Origin: Actinomycetes bacterium
GTDB lineage: Bacteria; Actinomycetota; Actinomycetes; Mycobacteriales; Mycobacteriaceae
DNA: 57,980 nucleotides
Reading direction: 5' to 3'
Assembly: GCA_023418505.1 (NCBI GenBank)
Contig: JAEZZR010000004.1
Coordinates: 1 to 57,980 of the forward strand
A program made the position numbers and the translations under genes. Below, in pieces: positions 34,945-43,681 of the stretch. Under the pieces are notes generated by a model. It did not search any database. It was not told the origin of the DNA and saw only the letters and a program-made list of their open reading frames with translations. How positions within the stretch are numbered: the stretch's first letter is position 1; every line of letters starts with the position of its first letter.

Positions 34945-35469
34945 ATGAGTATCGCTAATCTTCGCTCCAGCCTCCCAGAGTACGCAAAAGATCTGAAGCT
35001 AAATCTAGGCTCGCTGATTCGTAACTCCGAGCTCAATGAACAACAGCTTTGGGGCACCCTTGTGGCTTCCGCTGCAGCGACCCACAATCAGACCGTGTTC
35101 TCTGAAATCGCCGAAGAAGCCCGAGATCATCTCTCAGAGGAAGCGTTCAATGCCGCGCTAGGTGCCGCTTCCGTGATGGGCATGAACAATGTCGCTTACC
35201 GAGCTAAGCACTGGCTTGGCGACGACTTTGCCAACGTAAAGTTCGGCCTTCGCATGAACCTGATTTCCAAACCAGGCGTGGATAAGGCAGATTTCGAGCT
35301 CTGGTCGCTTGCCGTCTCTACGATCAACGGCTGCGAGCATTGCTCGGTGGCCCACGATAAGACGGTGCGCGCCGAAGGCCTGACTAAAGAACAGGTCTGG
35401 GATGCAGTAAAGATCGCAGCAACTGTCACCGGTGTGGCGCAGGCTGTATTCGCTGAAGCTGCGCGTTAA
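34945..35469 (+). CDS. ahpD: Alkyl hydroperoxidase AhpD
   Basis: 174 residues, all-helical. Passes electrons to AhpC through a lipoyl-linked system in mycobacteria. Catalytic residues match the M. tuberculosis positions: E118, C130, C133 (GCEHCSVAHDK) and H137. In an operon with ahpC, 3-bp gap, and followed by a terminator. Confidence 0.95.
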   Translation: MSIANLRSSLPEYAKDLKLNLGSLIRNSELNEQQLWGTLVASAAATHNQTVFSEIAEEARDHLSEEAFNAALGAASVMGMNNVAYRAKHWLGDDFANVKFGLRMNLISKPGVDKADFELWSLAVSTINGCEHCSVAHDKTVRAEGLTKEQVWDAVKIAATVTGVAQAVFAEAAR

Positions 35470-35523
35470 AGCAACTATAGATGCGAATGTAGTGCCCCGT
35501 AGGTAGCTACTAGTGAAGCATCA

Positions 35524-35567
35524 AAACCCCGATACCAGGGCTTTCTTTAGCTCCGGGATCGGGGTTT
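35524..35567 (+). terminator. Terminator of ahpC-ahpD
   Basis: AAACCCCGAT (35524-35533) pairs with ATCGGGGTTT (35558-35567) across a 24-nt loop, followed by GGCTGTTTTAT. Confidence 0.7.
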
Positions 35568-35577
35568 GGCTGTTTTA

Positions 35578-35617
35578 TAGGCAGTAGGTACTGGGCTTTA
35601 GGCAGTAGGTACTGGGC
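35578..35617. repeat. 21-bp-period direct repeat at the end of a membrane-protein gene
   Basis: TAGGCAGTAGGTACTGGGC occurs at 35578-35596 and 35599-35617. The right copy contains the last codons and stop of the membrane protein on the minus strand; the left copy is its downstream duplicate. Confidence 0.8.
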
Positions 35618-36740
35618 GACGGCCATTTACCAACTGACGGTACAGAATGACCGTTGCGATTACACCGAGTGGAATCGTGTAGAACAAGCCAATACCGAGG
35701 GCGATCACACCCGCAAATTGGATGATGCCGATCAAGAGAAGTTGGAACACCACACTGAAGAAACGTGGCTTAATAATGCTCCAGCTATCTTTTACCGAAC
35801 CGAAAGCATCCGACTTTCCATCGATGACGAGCAGTGGCATGAATGTGGTCAGTGGCTGAACCAGAATCAAGCCTGCAAGGAGCAGCAAACCACCGAAGAG
35901 CACCAGCATGATTCCGACAGCAACCGCGCCGTCACTACCACTATCAACCGAGGTACCGATCATAAAGGCACCTAACAGCAGTACAGCGAAACCTGGAATC
36001 AAAGCCAAGAAAGCAACAATCTGCGCAAGGATGAAGGTACCGATGATCGACAGCCAGCGCTGAATGCGGAAGAAATTACCAAATTGCGTTTTACGGCCAT
36101 CTGCTTCCTCAAAGGCACCTCGGTAGCCAAAGATCCGGAATAGCCAACTCACTACACCAGCAACCAGGTTCGCAAGCATAGATCCCATAAAGACTGCTGA
36201 ACCATAAGCAGCACCATCAGCATCAAAATCACCCATGATGGCTGCACGGCCACCAGTTGCCCCGGCAACAATCGTGAAGAGAACCATCGGCACCGCGAAA
36301 TAGAGCAAACCGAAGAATACCCAAACCCCGAAGTTTCGGTTAATCCGGTTAAATGCTGAACTTAGCGCGGTGAAGAAAGTCCACGGATGTTCTCCAGCAA
36401 TTACCGGAGATTCTGGTGGCACGTCACCGCCAGGCTGAGCTACGCCATCTCCAATGAACCCCGGATTGGCAGGATCCCACGGCTGCTGGGCATAACCTGG
36501 CTGACCAGCGCTATATCCTTGGTACCCCTGGTAGCCCTGGTAGCCCTGGTAGCCCTGGGGCTGCTGATATCCCTGGTAGCCGTTGCCCTGTTGGTATTCG
36601 TCTTCACCCGGAATATGTTCACCCGGATTCTGGCCATTGTTGTAGCTATCGTCCGCGTTCTGGCTGCTTTCCCCACTATTGCCATAGGGATCGTAGCTAA
36701 AATCGTCGGAATTATTTTCCGGACGTTGCTTGTCGTCCAT
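35598..36740 (-). CDS. Membrane protein with Tyr/Gln/Gly-rich N-terminus
   Basis: 380 residues, not assigned to a named family. The N-terminal 115 residues are disordered and rich in Asn, Gln, Tyr and Gly with GYQ tandem repeats (about 58-76). From about residue 120 there are six or so membrane segments, with polar loops (GYRGAFEEADGRKTQFGNF, KDSWSIIKPRFF) reminiscent of the glycerophosphodiester-phosphodiesterase membrane domain or DUF975-type proteins. GGAGAG lies 8 nt before the ATG. It stands alone between ahpD and DUF1846; role unknown. Confidence 0.72.
   Translation of the reverse strand: MDDKQRPENNSDDFSYDPYGNSGESSQNADDSYNNGQNPGEHIPGEDEYQQGNGYQGYQQPQGYQGYQGYQGYQGYSAGQPGYAQQPWDPANPGFIGDGVAQPGGDVPPESPVIAGEHPWTFFTALSSAFNRINRNFGVWVFFGLLYFAVPMVLFTIVAGATGGRAAIMGDFDADGAAYGSAVFMGSMLANLVAGVVSWLFRIFGYRGAFEEADGRKTQFGNFFRIQRWLSIIGTFILAQIVAFLALIPGFAVLLLGAFMIGTSVDSGSDGAVAVGIMLVLFGGLLLLAGLILVQPLTTFMPLLVIDGKSDAFGSVKDSWSIIKPRFFSVVFQLLLIGIIQFAGVIALGIGLFYTIPLGVIATVILYRQLVNGRRPVPTA
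36517..36558 (-). repeat. 9-bp tandem repeat encoding GYQ
   Basis: CCCTGGTAG is repeated exactly three times (36526-36552), with partial units on both sides, giving repeated Gly-Tyr-Gln. The exact repetition at DNA level suggests recent slippage and possible length variation. Confidence 0.8.
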
Positions 36741-37058
36741 TCAACATCTCTCCTATTCAGACCCTATGTAGAACCCGCTCGGTGTTATTAATAACCTCGT
36801 TCGAACTCAAACCATAAGGACATAAATCCTATTGGCCAGTTAACCAGCAGCAAAGTATACCCTTATTTCACAGTAAGCCGACTGCACGTCCACACGCGTC
36901 CTAACAACCACATTCGAACCCAACCCCGCTTGTAACAAAGATCACTCACTCGTTTCCACCGCGCACCATAATCCCTTCCTAGAAGCGCTGTAGAGTTGGA
37001 AAGTCAGGTAACTGACCGCTTTCTAACGCGTTTTTCTTCTGGAAGAGAGGGTCGTTTC
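36741..37058. other. Divergent intergenic region
   Basis: 318 bases between divergent starts. It holds the ribosome binding sites of both flanking genes (GGAGAG for the minus gene, GAGAGGG for DUF1846) and a TCAGGTAACTGA palindrome near 37002. I see no gene, terminator or known operator. Confidence 0.5.
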
Positions 37059-38570
37059 ATGCCTCATAGCATCGGTTTTGACCGGCAAAAATACATCGAT
37101 ATGCAGTCGGCGCACATTAAAGAGCGTCGCGAAGCTATCGGCGAAGGGCGAGGTTCAAACGGAAAGCTCTATCTAGAAATGGGGGGTAAGCTTTTCGACG
37201 ATCTTCATGCTTCGCGGGTACTTCCTGGATTCACCCCAGATAACAAAATCGCCATGCTGGATCGGCTACGCGATGAATTGGAAATCATTGTTTGTCTCAA
37301 TGCGAAGGATCTACAGCGGCAAAAGATCCGCGCTGATCTGAACATCTCTTATGAAGAGGATGTACTGCGCCTAGTCGACGTGTTCCGCGAGCGTGGCTTC
37401 CTCGTGGATAACGTTGTCATGACACAGCTTGAGGACAACAACCACGTCGCACAAAGCTTCATCGAACGCCTGACTCGGTTGGGTCTGAAAGTCAGCCGCC
37501 ACCGCGTCATTCCTGGCTATCCGTCGAACGTTGATCAGATCGTTTCCGAGCAGGGCTTCGGTATTAATGAGTATGCTGAAACTTCGCGCAATCTGATTGT
37601 GGTTACTGCACCCGGTCCTGGCTCCGGAAAACTCGCAACGTGCTTGTCGCAGATCTACCACGAGTTCAAGCGTGGTATTCCGGCTGGCTATGCAAAGTTC
37701 GAAACTTTCCCGATCTGGAACTTGCCCCTAGAGCATCCCGTCAACCAGGCATACGAGGCTGCTACGGCAGACTTGGATGACATCAACCTGATCGATCCGT
37801 TCCACCTGGCTGCCTACGGCAAGCAGGTTACTAGCTACAACCGCGACGTCGAAGTCTTCCCGTTGCTTAAAAGCTTGCTGGAACGCCTTGATGGCAGCTC
37901 GCCGTACAACTCACCTACGGATATGGGTGTGAACATGGCAGGTTATTGCATTAGCGACGACGCCGTGTGCCAAGAAGCGTCCCGTCAAGAGATCATCCGA
38001 CGTTATTTCAAGGCGCTTGTCGACGAACACCGCAATGAATGGGACGACACCATCTCGCAACGCATTGCCATGGTGATGGCTAAAGCGGGCGCACGGATTG
38101 AAGATCGTCGCGTTGTAGCGGCCGCCCGTGAGGTGGAAGAACAAACGTCTGCTCCCGCTTCTGCTATCGAGCTTGCCGACGGAGACATCGTCACCGGTAA
38201 AACTTCAGAGCTTTTGGGATGCTCAGCAGCCATGCTGCTGAATGCCCTGAAGCGTCTGGCAGGTATCGATCCAGATATTCATTTGCTCTCCCCTGCTTCG
38301 ATCGAGCCAATTCAAACGCTGAAGACGCACCATTTGGGCAGCCGAAACCCACGGCTGCATACCGATGAAGTCTTGATTGCGTTGTCTGTTTCCGCGGGTA
38401 CGAATGAAAATGCAGCAAAGGCTCTGGCGGAGTTGAAGAACTTGCGCAATTGCGACGTACATACCACCACGATCCTTGGATCGGTTGATGAAGGCATTTT
38501 CCGCAACTTGGGCATCTTGGTTACCTCCGATCCGAAGTTCCAACGCAAGTCTCTCTACCGCAAGCGTTAA
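37059..38570 (+). CDS. DUF1846 family protein
   Basis: 503 residues from the ATG at 37059, preceded by GAGAGGGTCG; an upstream in-frame start at 36996 would add 21 unlikely residues. DUF1846 features: IGFDRQKYIDMQSAHIKERR, FDDLHASRVLPGF, VVTAPGPGSGKLATCLSQIYHE (a glycine-rich loop resembling a nucleotide-binding site), PTDMGVNMAGYCI. Structures of relatives exist but the function is unknown. It lies upstream of the siderophore operon in the same orientation. Confidence 0.88.
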   Translation: MPHSIGFDRQKYIDMQSAHIKERREAIGEGRGSNGKLYLEMGGKLFDDLHASRVLPGFTPDNKIAMLDRLRDELEIIVCLNAKDLQRQKIRADLNISYEEDVLRLVDVFRERGFLVDNVVMTQLEDNNHVAQSFIERLTRLGLKVSRHRVIPGYPSNVDQIVSEQGFGINEYAETSRNLIVVTAPGPGSGKLATCLSQIYHEFKRGIPAGYAKFETFPIWNLPLEHPVNQAYEAATADLDDINLIDPFHLAAYGKQVTSYNRDVEVFPLLKSLLERLDGSSPYNSPTDMGVNMAGYCISDDAVCQEASRQEIIRRYFKALVDEHRNEWDDTISQRIAMVMAKAGARIEDRRVVAAAREVEEQTSAPASAIELADGDIVTGKTSELLGCSAAMLLNALKRLAGIDPDIHLLSPASIEPIQTLKTHHLGSRNPRLHTDEVLIALSVSAGTNENAAKALAELKNLRNCDVHTTTILGSVDEGIFRNLGILVTSDPKFQRKSLYRKR

Positions 38571-38666
38571 GGGTGAACTTAGAGAAAAAGTAAAGGATGT
38601 TATTCCTTTATCATCTAGGCAATCCGTATTCGTTGTGATATGGTTTATCCGCAGTTACCAAAGCTA

Positions 38667-38688
38667 CCGCTACGCTTCGGCGTAGTGG
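38667..38688 (+). ncRNA. UUCG-capped hairpin in the leader of the siderophore-binding protein gene
   Basis: CCGCTACGC and GCGTAGTGG form a nine-pair stem (one G-U) closed by a TTCG tetraloop, 29 nt before the ATG and just ahead of GAAGGA. No T-run follows, so it is not a simple terminator. It may control translation or mRNA stability, or end a stray transcript from upstream. Confidence 0.5.
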
Positions 38689-38717
38689 CCTACCATAGAA
38701 GGACTGGATAACTTATT

Positions 38718-39740
38718 ATGGCGAATACTCGCATTAAACTACTTGCTGGCGTTGCTGCATTCAGCTTGACCCTGGCTGCCTGCAACTCGGACTCTGATAC
38801 CAACGGATCTGATACCTCTGCTGAAACCACCTCGGTAGCTGCAGATAACGCCGCAGATGTCGTTGAAATTGAAGACAACTACGGTGTACAGGAAATTCCT
38901 GCAAATCCTCAGCGAGTAGCGGTTACCGATAACCGTGCGTTCGAGATTCTTGAAGCCTGGGATATTCCAGTTGTTGCTGCTCCAAAGCGTCTGATTCCTT
39001 CCACTGTCGACAGCATGAAGAATGACGACGATATTGTGGACTTGGGTTCCCACCGCGAACCAGATTTGGAAGCTCTTGTTGCTGCTCAGCCTGACCTGAT
39101 TATCAACGGCCAGCGCTTCACCCAGCACTACGACGAAATTAAGCGTCTGAATCCAGACGTTGCGATTGTAGACTTCACTCCTCGTGATGACGAGGACTTT
39201 GCTGAGGATATGATCCGCCAGACCCGCGCTCTGGGCGAGATCTTCGGCAAGCAGGATGAAGCACAGGCGCTGATCGATAACTTCGAGACCGCTATCCAGC
39301 GTGCGAAGGATGCTTACAACTCTGACTGGACTGTCATGGCTGTAAACGTTTCCGGTGGCGAAATCGGCTATGTTGCTCCTTCGATCGGCCGTACCTGGGG
39401 CCCAATCTTCGACATCCTTGGCCTAACCCCAGCTCTACAGGTTGAGCAGGCTTCGGACGACCACAAGGGCGACGACATCTCTGTTGAAGCTATCGCAGAG
39501 TCCAACCCAGACTGGATGCTGGTTCTGGACCGCGACGCTGCTGTAAGCGCTCGTGAAGAGGCTGACTACGTTGCTGCTAAGGACGTCATCGAGAACTCTG
39601 AAGCACTTCAGAACGTGACCGCTATTCAGGAAAATCACGTCATCTACGCTCCAGAAGACACCTACACCAACGAAAACATCATCACTTACACCGAGATGCT
39701 CGACGAAATGGCTGACGCTTTCGAAGCAGCACAGAACTAA
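38718..39740 (+). CDS. Iron-siderophore-binding lipoprotein (FatB/YclQ/CeuE-like)
   Basis: 340 residues. Lipoprotein signal peptide with lipobox LTLAAC (lipidated C22), then a Ser/Thr/Asp-rich linker and the two-lobe class III binding fold. Features: NPQRVAVTDNRAFEILEAW, IVDLGSHREPDLEALVAAQPDLII, DWMLVLDRDAAVSA, ENHVIYAPEDTYTNENIITYTEML. This resembles YclQ/FatB-type catecholate or petrobactin receptors; the ligand is not proven. First gene of a four-gene importer, separated from the permeases by a long hairpin. I see no good DtxR box in the 147 bp upstream. Confidence 0.88.
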   Translation: MANTRIKLLAGVAAFSLTLAACNSDSDTNGSDTSAETTSVAADNAADVVEIEDNYGVQEIPANPQRVAVTDNRAFEILEAWDIPVVAAPKRLIPSTVDSMKNDDDIVDLGSHREPDLEALVAAQPDLIINGQRFTQHYDEIKRLNPDVAIVDFTPRDDEDFAEDMIRQTRALGEIFGKQDEAQALIDNFETAIQRAKDAYNSDWTVMAVNVSGGEIGYVAPSIGRTWGPIFDILGLTPALQVEQASDDHKGDDISVEAIAESNPDWMLVLDRDAAVSAREEADYVAAKDVIENSEALQNVTAIQENHVIYAPEDTYTNENIITYTEMLDEMADAFEAAQN

Positions 39741-39772
39741 GTAAGTGAATCTCTGGATCTAATTCCAGATTT

Positions 39773-39825
39773 AAGCCCTGGCCATGAATTAAACAAGTGT
39801 GCAACACACAACGTGGCCAGGGCTT
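39773..39825 (+). terminator. Intra-operon terminator-like hairpin after the binding-protein gene
   Basis: AAGCCCTGGCCA (39773-39784) pairs perfectly with TGGCCAGGGCTT (39814-39825); the loop contains a second stem, GTGTG-CAA-CACAC. It is followed by TTC, only a short T-run. It sits between the binding-protein gene and the first permease. Confidence 0.7.
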
Positions 39826-39893
39826 TTCACTGCCTTCTTTAACTTCATTTTTAACCTGCCTTTGACCTGATCTTCCTTGGAAAGTTGTTTGCC

Positions 39894-40895
39894 ATGACTG
39901 TTTCGGCAACCAGGGATCCAGAAACTCCCCGTGTAGCGCGCACGAGAGAGAAGCTGTTTACCTGGAAACTGCTAATTGGCGTTGTGTTCGTCGCAGCGTT
40001 GTTAGTCGTCTCGTTGCTTACTGGCCAATACGATATTTTCGGCCAAGACGATGGTGGCGAAATGTTCGCGATCACGCGCATCCCACGTACCATTTCGCTA
40101 GTTCTCGCCGGCGCAGCGATGGCGATGTCCGGGCTTGTGTTGCAGATACTGACACAAAACCGCTTTGTCTCCCCTACAACTACTGGTACGACAGAGTGGG
40201 CTGGCTTAGGCCTGCTATTTACCATGTGGTTTATCCCAGCGGCGACAGTAACTCAGCGCATGGTCGGCGCAGTCGTGTTTTCCTTTATCGGAACCATGGT
40301 GTTCTTCTTTTTCCTGCGGAAGGTCTCCCTACGCTCGTCGCTGATCGTGCCGATTATCGGCATCATGCTGGGGGCTGTGGTCAGTTCGATCTCAACCTTC
40401 TTTGCACTACAGACGGACATGCTGCAGTCTCTAGGCATCTGGTTCGCAGGTAGCTTTACCTCAGTGTTCCGCGGTCAATACGAAGTGTTGTGGATTGTGC
40501 TGGCAGTAGTGGTGGCGGTCTTCTTCTACGCTGATCGGCTTACCGTTGCTGGTCTTGGCGAAGATATTGCTACCAACGTGGGTTTGAACTACCAGCGCAT
40601 GGTGTTAATCGGCACCGCGCTGATTGCAGTCGCCACCGGTGTGGTTACCGTCGTCGTCGGCAATCTTCCTTTCTTGGGTCTGATCGTGCCAAACATCGTC
40701 TCTCTGATCCGGGGTGACGATCTGCGCTCGAACCTTCCTTGGGTTTGCCTGGCAGGCATTGCCATCGTCACTATTTGTGACCTCTTTGCCCGTACGATCA
40801 TTGCCCCATTCGAGATCCCAGTTTCGGTGGTCTTGGGCATCGTCGGTGCAGTTGTATTTGTCACTCTGATCTTGAGGCAGCGTAAACATGGCTAA
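39894..40895 (+). CDS. Iron-siderophore ABC transporter permease (FatD/YclN-like)
   Basis: 333 residues from the ATG at 39894, preceded by GGAAAG. Eight to ten membrane segments, FecCD family. Conserved TRIPRTISLVLAGAAMAMSGLVLQ, and LPFLGLIVPNIVSLIRGDDLR, the cytoplasmic loop that contacts the ATPase. Forms a heterodimer with the next gene product. Its stop overlaps the next start by 8 bp. Confidence 0.92.
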   Translation: MTVSATRDPETPRVARTREKLFTWKLLIGVVFVAALLVVSLLTGQYDIFGQDDGGEMFAITRIPRTISLVLAGAAMAMSGLVLQILTQNRFVSPTTTGTTEWAGLGLLFTMWFIPAATVTQRMVGAVVFSFIGTMVFFFFLRKVSLRSSLIVPIIGIMLGAVVSSISTFFALQTDMLQSLGIWFAGSFTSVFRGQYEVLWIVLAVVVAVFFYADRLTVAGLGEDIATNVGLNYQRMVLIGTALIAVATGVVTVVVGNLPFLGLIVPNIVSLIRGDDLRSNLPWVCLAGIAIVTICDLFARTIIAPFEIPVSVVLGIVGAVVFVTLILRQRKHG

Positions 40896-41937
40896 CGTCG
40901 ATACAGTTGCTAAAAAAGAAACCGCAAAAAGCGATAACCGCACTGCCAGCGCTTTCGCAACGTCACGTGCTGCCGTTAAATACTGGTCTATTTTGACCGG
41001 CGTGCTGATAGTCGGTGCCTTGAGTGCCTTCGGTCTCCTGGCCTACAAGAACCCGATGCCCTTTGGTACGGAACAGTTCTGGTTGATTGCAGAACGACGC
41101 CTCGACGCGGTGATCGCAATGGCTTTCGTTGCGGTCTGTCACTCGGTAGCTACCGTGGCCTTCCAGACAGTCACGAATAACCGAATCATTACTCCGTCGA
41201 TCATGGGCTTCGAGTCCCTCTATGTGGCACTGCACACTTCCACGGTGTACTTCTTCGGTGTCTCTGGCCTGAACAATGCCCGTAACTACCAGATGTTCTT
41301 ACTCCAGCTGGTACTGATGATCGGCTTCTCGCTGGTGCTGTACGGCTGGTTGCTTAGTGGCAAACGCGGCAATATGCACGTGATGCTGTTGATCGGCATT
41401 GTGATCGGTGGCGGTCTGGGCTCTGTTTCGACGTTCATGCAGCGTCTGCTCACACCATCCGAATTCGATGTGCTTACCGCTCGTCTCTTCGGCTCCGTGA
41501 CAAACGCTGAAGCCGAATACTACCCGGTAGCCTTCATCATCGTGTTGATTGTCGCTGGTGGCTTGTACCTGATGTCGCAGCGGTTGAATATCGTGGCTCT
41601 AGGCAGAGAAACCACGACCAACCTCGGTCTAAACCACAAAGCCACCGTAATCACCGCTCTGATCCTGGTCACGATGCTGATGGCTACTTCTACCGCATTG
41701 GTCGGTCCGATGAGCTTCCTCGGCTTCTTGGTTGCCACTCTGACTTACCAGTTCGCTGATACCTACGACCACCGTTACCTGTTCCCTATGGCGGCAGGTC
41801 TCGCGTTCCTGGTGCTTACTAGCTCGTACTTCATTCTCAACCATGTGTTCTACGCCCAAGGCGTGGTTTCGATCATTATCGAACTCATTGGTGGTTCTGT
41901 ATTCCTCTTCGTGATTCTAAGAAAGGGTCGCCTGTGA
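40888..41937 (+). CDS. Iron-siderophore ABC transporter permease (FatC/YclO-like)
   Basis: 349 residues, FecCD family, second permease of the pair. A charged N-terminal head of about 28 residues is followed by multiple membrane segments with FQTVTNNRIITPSIMGFESLY, and GPMSFLGFLVATLTYQFADTYDHR as the ATPase-coupling region. Overlaps the previous gene by 8 bp and the ATPase gene by 4 bp. Confidence 0.92.
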   Translation: MANVDTVAKKETAKSDNRTASAFATSRAAVKYWSILTGVLIVGALSAFGLLAYKNPMPFGTEQFWLIAERRLDAVIAMAFVAVCHSVATVAFQTVTNNRIITPSIMGFESLYVALHTSTVYFFGVSGLNNARNYQMFLLQLVLMIGFSLVLYGWLLSGKRGNMHVMLLIGIVIGGGLGSVSTFMQRLLTPSEFDVLTARLFGSVTNAEAEYYPVAFIIVLIVAGGLYLMSQRLNIVALGRETTTNLGLNHKATVITALILVTMLMATSTALVGPMSFLGFLVATLTYQFADTYDHRYLFPMAAGLAFLVLTSSYFILNHVFYAQGVVSIIIELIGGSVFLFVILRKGRL

Positions 41938-42689
41938 TCACCCTGGACAAGGTTTATAAAAACTACAACGACAAGGTTGAAATCGGGCCGGTAGATCTGC
42001 AAATCCCGGCCGGCGGTGTCACTTCCTTCATCGGTCCAAATGGTGCGGGTAAATCGACTCTCTTAACCATGGTGGGTCGTTTGCTCGATATGGATGATGG
42101 CCAAATCGAAGTGGCAGGCTACGACGTTGCTACCACCAAGAGCAAGGACTTGGCTAAGATCCTGTCGATTCTGCGCCAGGAAAATCACTTCATTACGAAG
42201 CTGACGGTACGCCAGCTGGTGGGCTTTGGGCGTTTCCCGCACAGCCAGGGTCGTCTGACCCGCGAGGATGAAGAGATCATCTCGCGTTACATCGACTTCT
42301 TGGGTCTCGACGAATTGGAAAACCGCTATCTCGACGAGCTCTCGGGTGGTCAGCGTCAGCGCGCCTACGTGGCAATGGTGCTCAGCCAGGAAACCGAGTA
42401 TGTGCTTCTCGACGAGCCGCTTAACAATCTGGATATTGCGCACTCAGTGCAGATGATGAAGCACCTCTACGATGCAGCTAAAGAGTTCGGCCGCACAGTA
42501 ATCGTCGTCATGCACGATATTAACTTTGCTGCGCGGTATTCGGACTACATCTGTGCCGTCAAGGAAGGTGAGATCGCGAAGTTCGGTACTTCGGCGGAAA
42601 TCATGACCTCGGAGGTACTTACCGAGATCTTCAATACTGAAATTCAGGTGATTGAAGGACCGCAAGGCCCGCTTGCGGTGTACTACTAG
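41934..42689 (+). CDS. Iron-siderophore ABC transporter ATPase (FatE/YclP-like)
   Basis: 251 residues. Walker A GPNGAGKST (about 34-42), Q-loop ILRQENHF, signature LSGGQRQRAYVAM, Walker B YVLLDEPLNNLD, and the switch His in VVMHDINFA. Powers the binding-protein-dependent importer encoded by the three genes upstream. Its GTG start overlaps the previous stop (GTGA). A terminator follows. Confidence 0.94.
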   Translation: MITLDKVYKNYNDKVEIGPVDLQIPAGGVTSFIGPNGAGKSTLLTMVGRLLDMDDGQIEVAGYDVATTKSKDLAKILSILRQENHFITKLTVRQLVGFGRFPHSQGRLTREDEEIISRYIDFLGLDELENRYLDELSGGQRQRAYVAMVLSQETEYVLLDEPLNNLDIAHSVQMMKHLYDAAKEFGRTVIVVMHDINFAARYSDYICAVKEGEIAKFGTSAEIMTSEVLTEIFNTEIQVIEGPQGPLAVYY

Positions 42690-42696
42690 AAGCCCA

Positions 42697-42726
42697 GCTC
42701 ACACCAACTAGTTGTTTGGTGTGAGC
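42697..42726 (+). terminator. Terminator of the siderophore importer genes
   Basis: GCTCACACCA (42697-42706) and TGGTGTGAGC (42717-42726) form a perfect 10-bp stem with a 10-nt loop, followed by GAGGTTT. It ends 19 nt before the trhO start. Confidence 0.7.
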
Positions 42727-42732
42727 GAGGTT

Positions 42733-42738
42733 TAGAAT
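42733..42738 (+). promoter_or_regulatory. -10 box of a leaderless trhO transcript
   Basis: TAGAAT is followed by 7 nt and the GTG start of trhO. No Shine-Dalgarno sequence is present. Confidence 0.55.
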
Positions 42739-42745
42739 CGACCAC

Positions 42746-43678
42746 GTGTCGATTTCAAAAATTCTGCTTTATTACTGTTTCACCCCTATCGCAGATCCGC
42801 AGGCAGTGATGCTCTGGCAGCGCGATCTGTGCGAATCTTTGGGGTTGCGTGGCCGCATTCTGATTTCGAAACACGGCATTAACGGCACTGTTGGCGGCGA
42901 TATCGATGCGTGCAAGACATACGCAAAGAAGACCCGGCAGTACCCTGGCTTCAAGAAGATGGAGTTCAAGTGGTCTGAGGGCGGTGCCGAGGACTTCCCG
43001 AAGCTATCCGTCAAAGTGCGCGACGAAATCGTTGCCTTCGGTGCCCCAGATGAACTGAAGGTTGATGATCGTGGCGTAATCGACGGTGGTACCCACCTGA
43101 AGCCGGAAGAAGTCAACGAGTTGGTAGCTTCGCGCGATGACGTGGTGTTCTTCGACGGCCGCAATGCGATGGAAGCGCAGATCGGTAAATTCAAAAACGC
43201 CATCGTGCCTGATGTGCGTACTACTCACGACTTCATTGCAGAAATTGAGTCTGGCAAATACGACGATCTGAAAGACAAGCCAGTAGTTACTTACTGCACT
43301 GGTGGCATCCGTTGTGAGATTCTTTCTTCCCTGATGAAGAACCGTGGTTTCTCTGAGGTCTACCAGATTGACGGCGGAATTGTTCGCTATGGCGAGAAGT
43401 TCGGCAATAAAGGTCTCTGGGAAGGCTCTTTGTACGTCTTCGATAAGCGGATGCACATGGAATTCGGCGATGGTGTTAGCGACGAAGATTATGTGCAACT
43501 AGGCCACTGTGTCCACTGTGGTGCTGATACGAATAAGTTTGAAAACTGCATTAACGAAGACGATTGCCGACAGCAGGTTCTAATCTGCAGCGATTGCTCG
43601 TCGCATACAAAAACCCAGCACTGCGGACGTCCGCGGTGCCGGGAAGAGGCAGAAAACCTAGCCGCTGCTTCGAGTTAG
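42746..43678 (+). CDS. trhO: tRNA uridine(34) hydroxylase TrhO (rhodanese domain)
   Basis: 310 residues. Oxygen-dependent hydroxylation of U34 in some tRNAs, the first step to cmo5U or mo5U. N-terminal acylphosphatase-like domain (LLYYCFTPIADP, GRILISKHGINGTVGG), central rhodanese domain with catalytic Cys in VTYCTGGIRCEILSS, and a Cys-rich C-terminus (HCVHCGADTNKF, CINEDDC, CSDC) probably binding zinc. Leaderless start at GTG 42746. Its stop is only 3 bp from the convergent pit gene. Confidence 0.93.
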   Translation: MSISKILLYYCFTPIADPQAVMLWQRDLCESLGLRGRILISKHGINGTVGGDIDACKTYAKKTRQYPGFKKMEFKWSEGGAEDFPKLSVKVRDEIVAFGAPDELKVDDRGVIDGGTHLKPEEVNELVASRDDVVFFDGRNAMEAQIGKFKNAIVPDVRTTHDFIAEIESGKYDDLKDKPVVTYCTGGIRCEILSSLMKNRGFSEVYQIDGGIVRYGEKFGNKGLWEGSLYVFDKRMHMEFGDGVSDEDYVQLGHCVHCGADTNKFENCINEDDCRQQVLICSDCSSHTKTQHCGRPRCREEAENLAAASS

Positions 43679-43681
43679 CAA

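Noticed and set aside
38571..38717. DtxR box upstream of the siderophore-binding protein
   Set aside because: I compared both strands with the 19-bp consensus and found no match near the quality of the ftn site.
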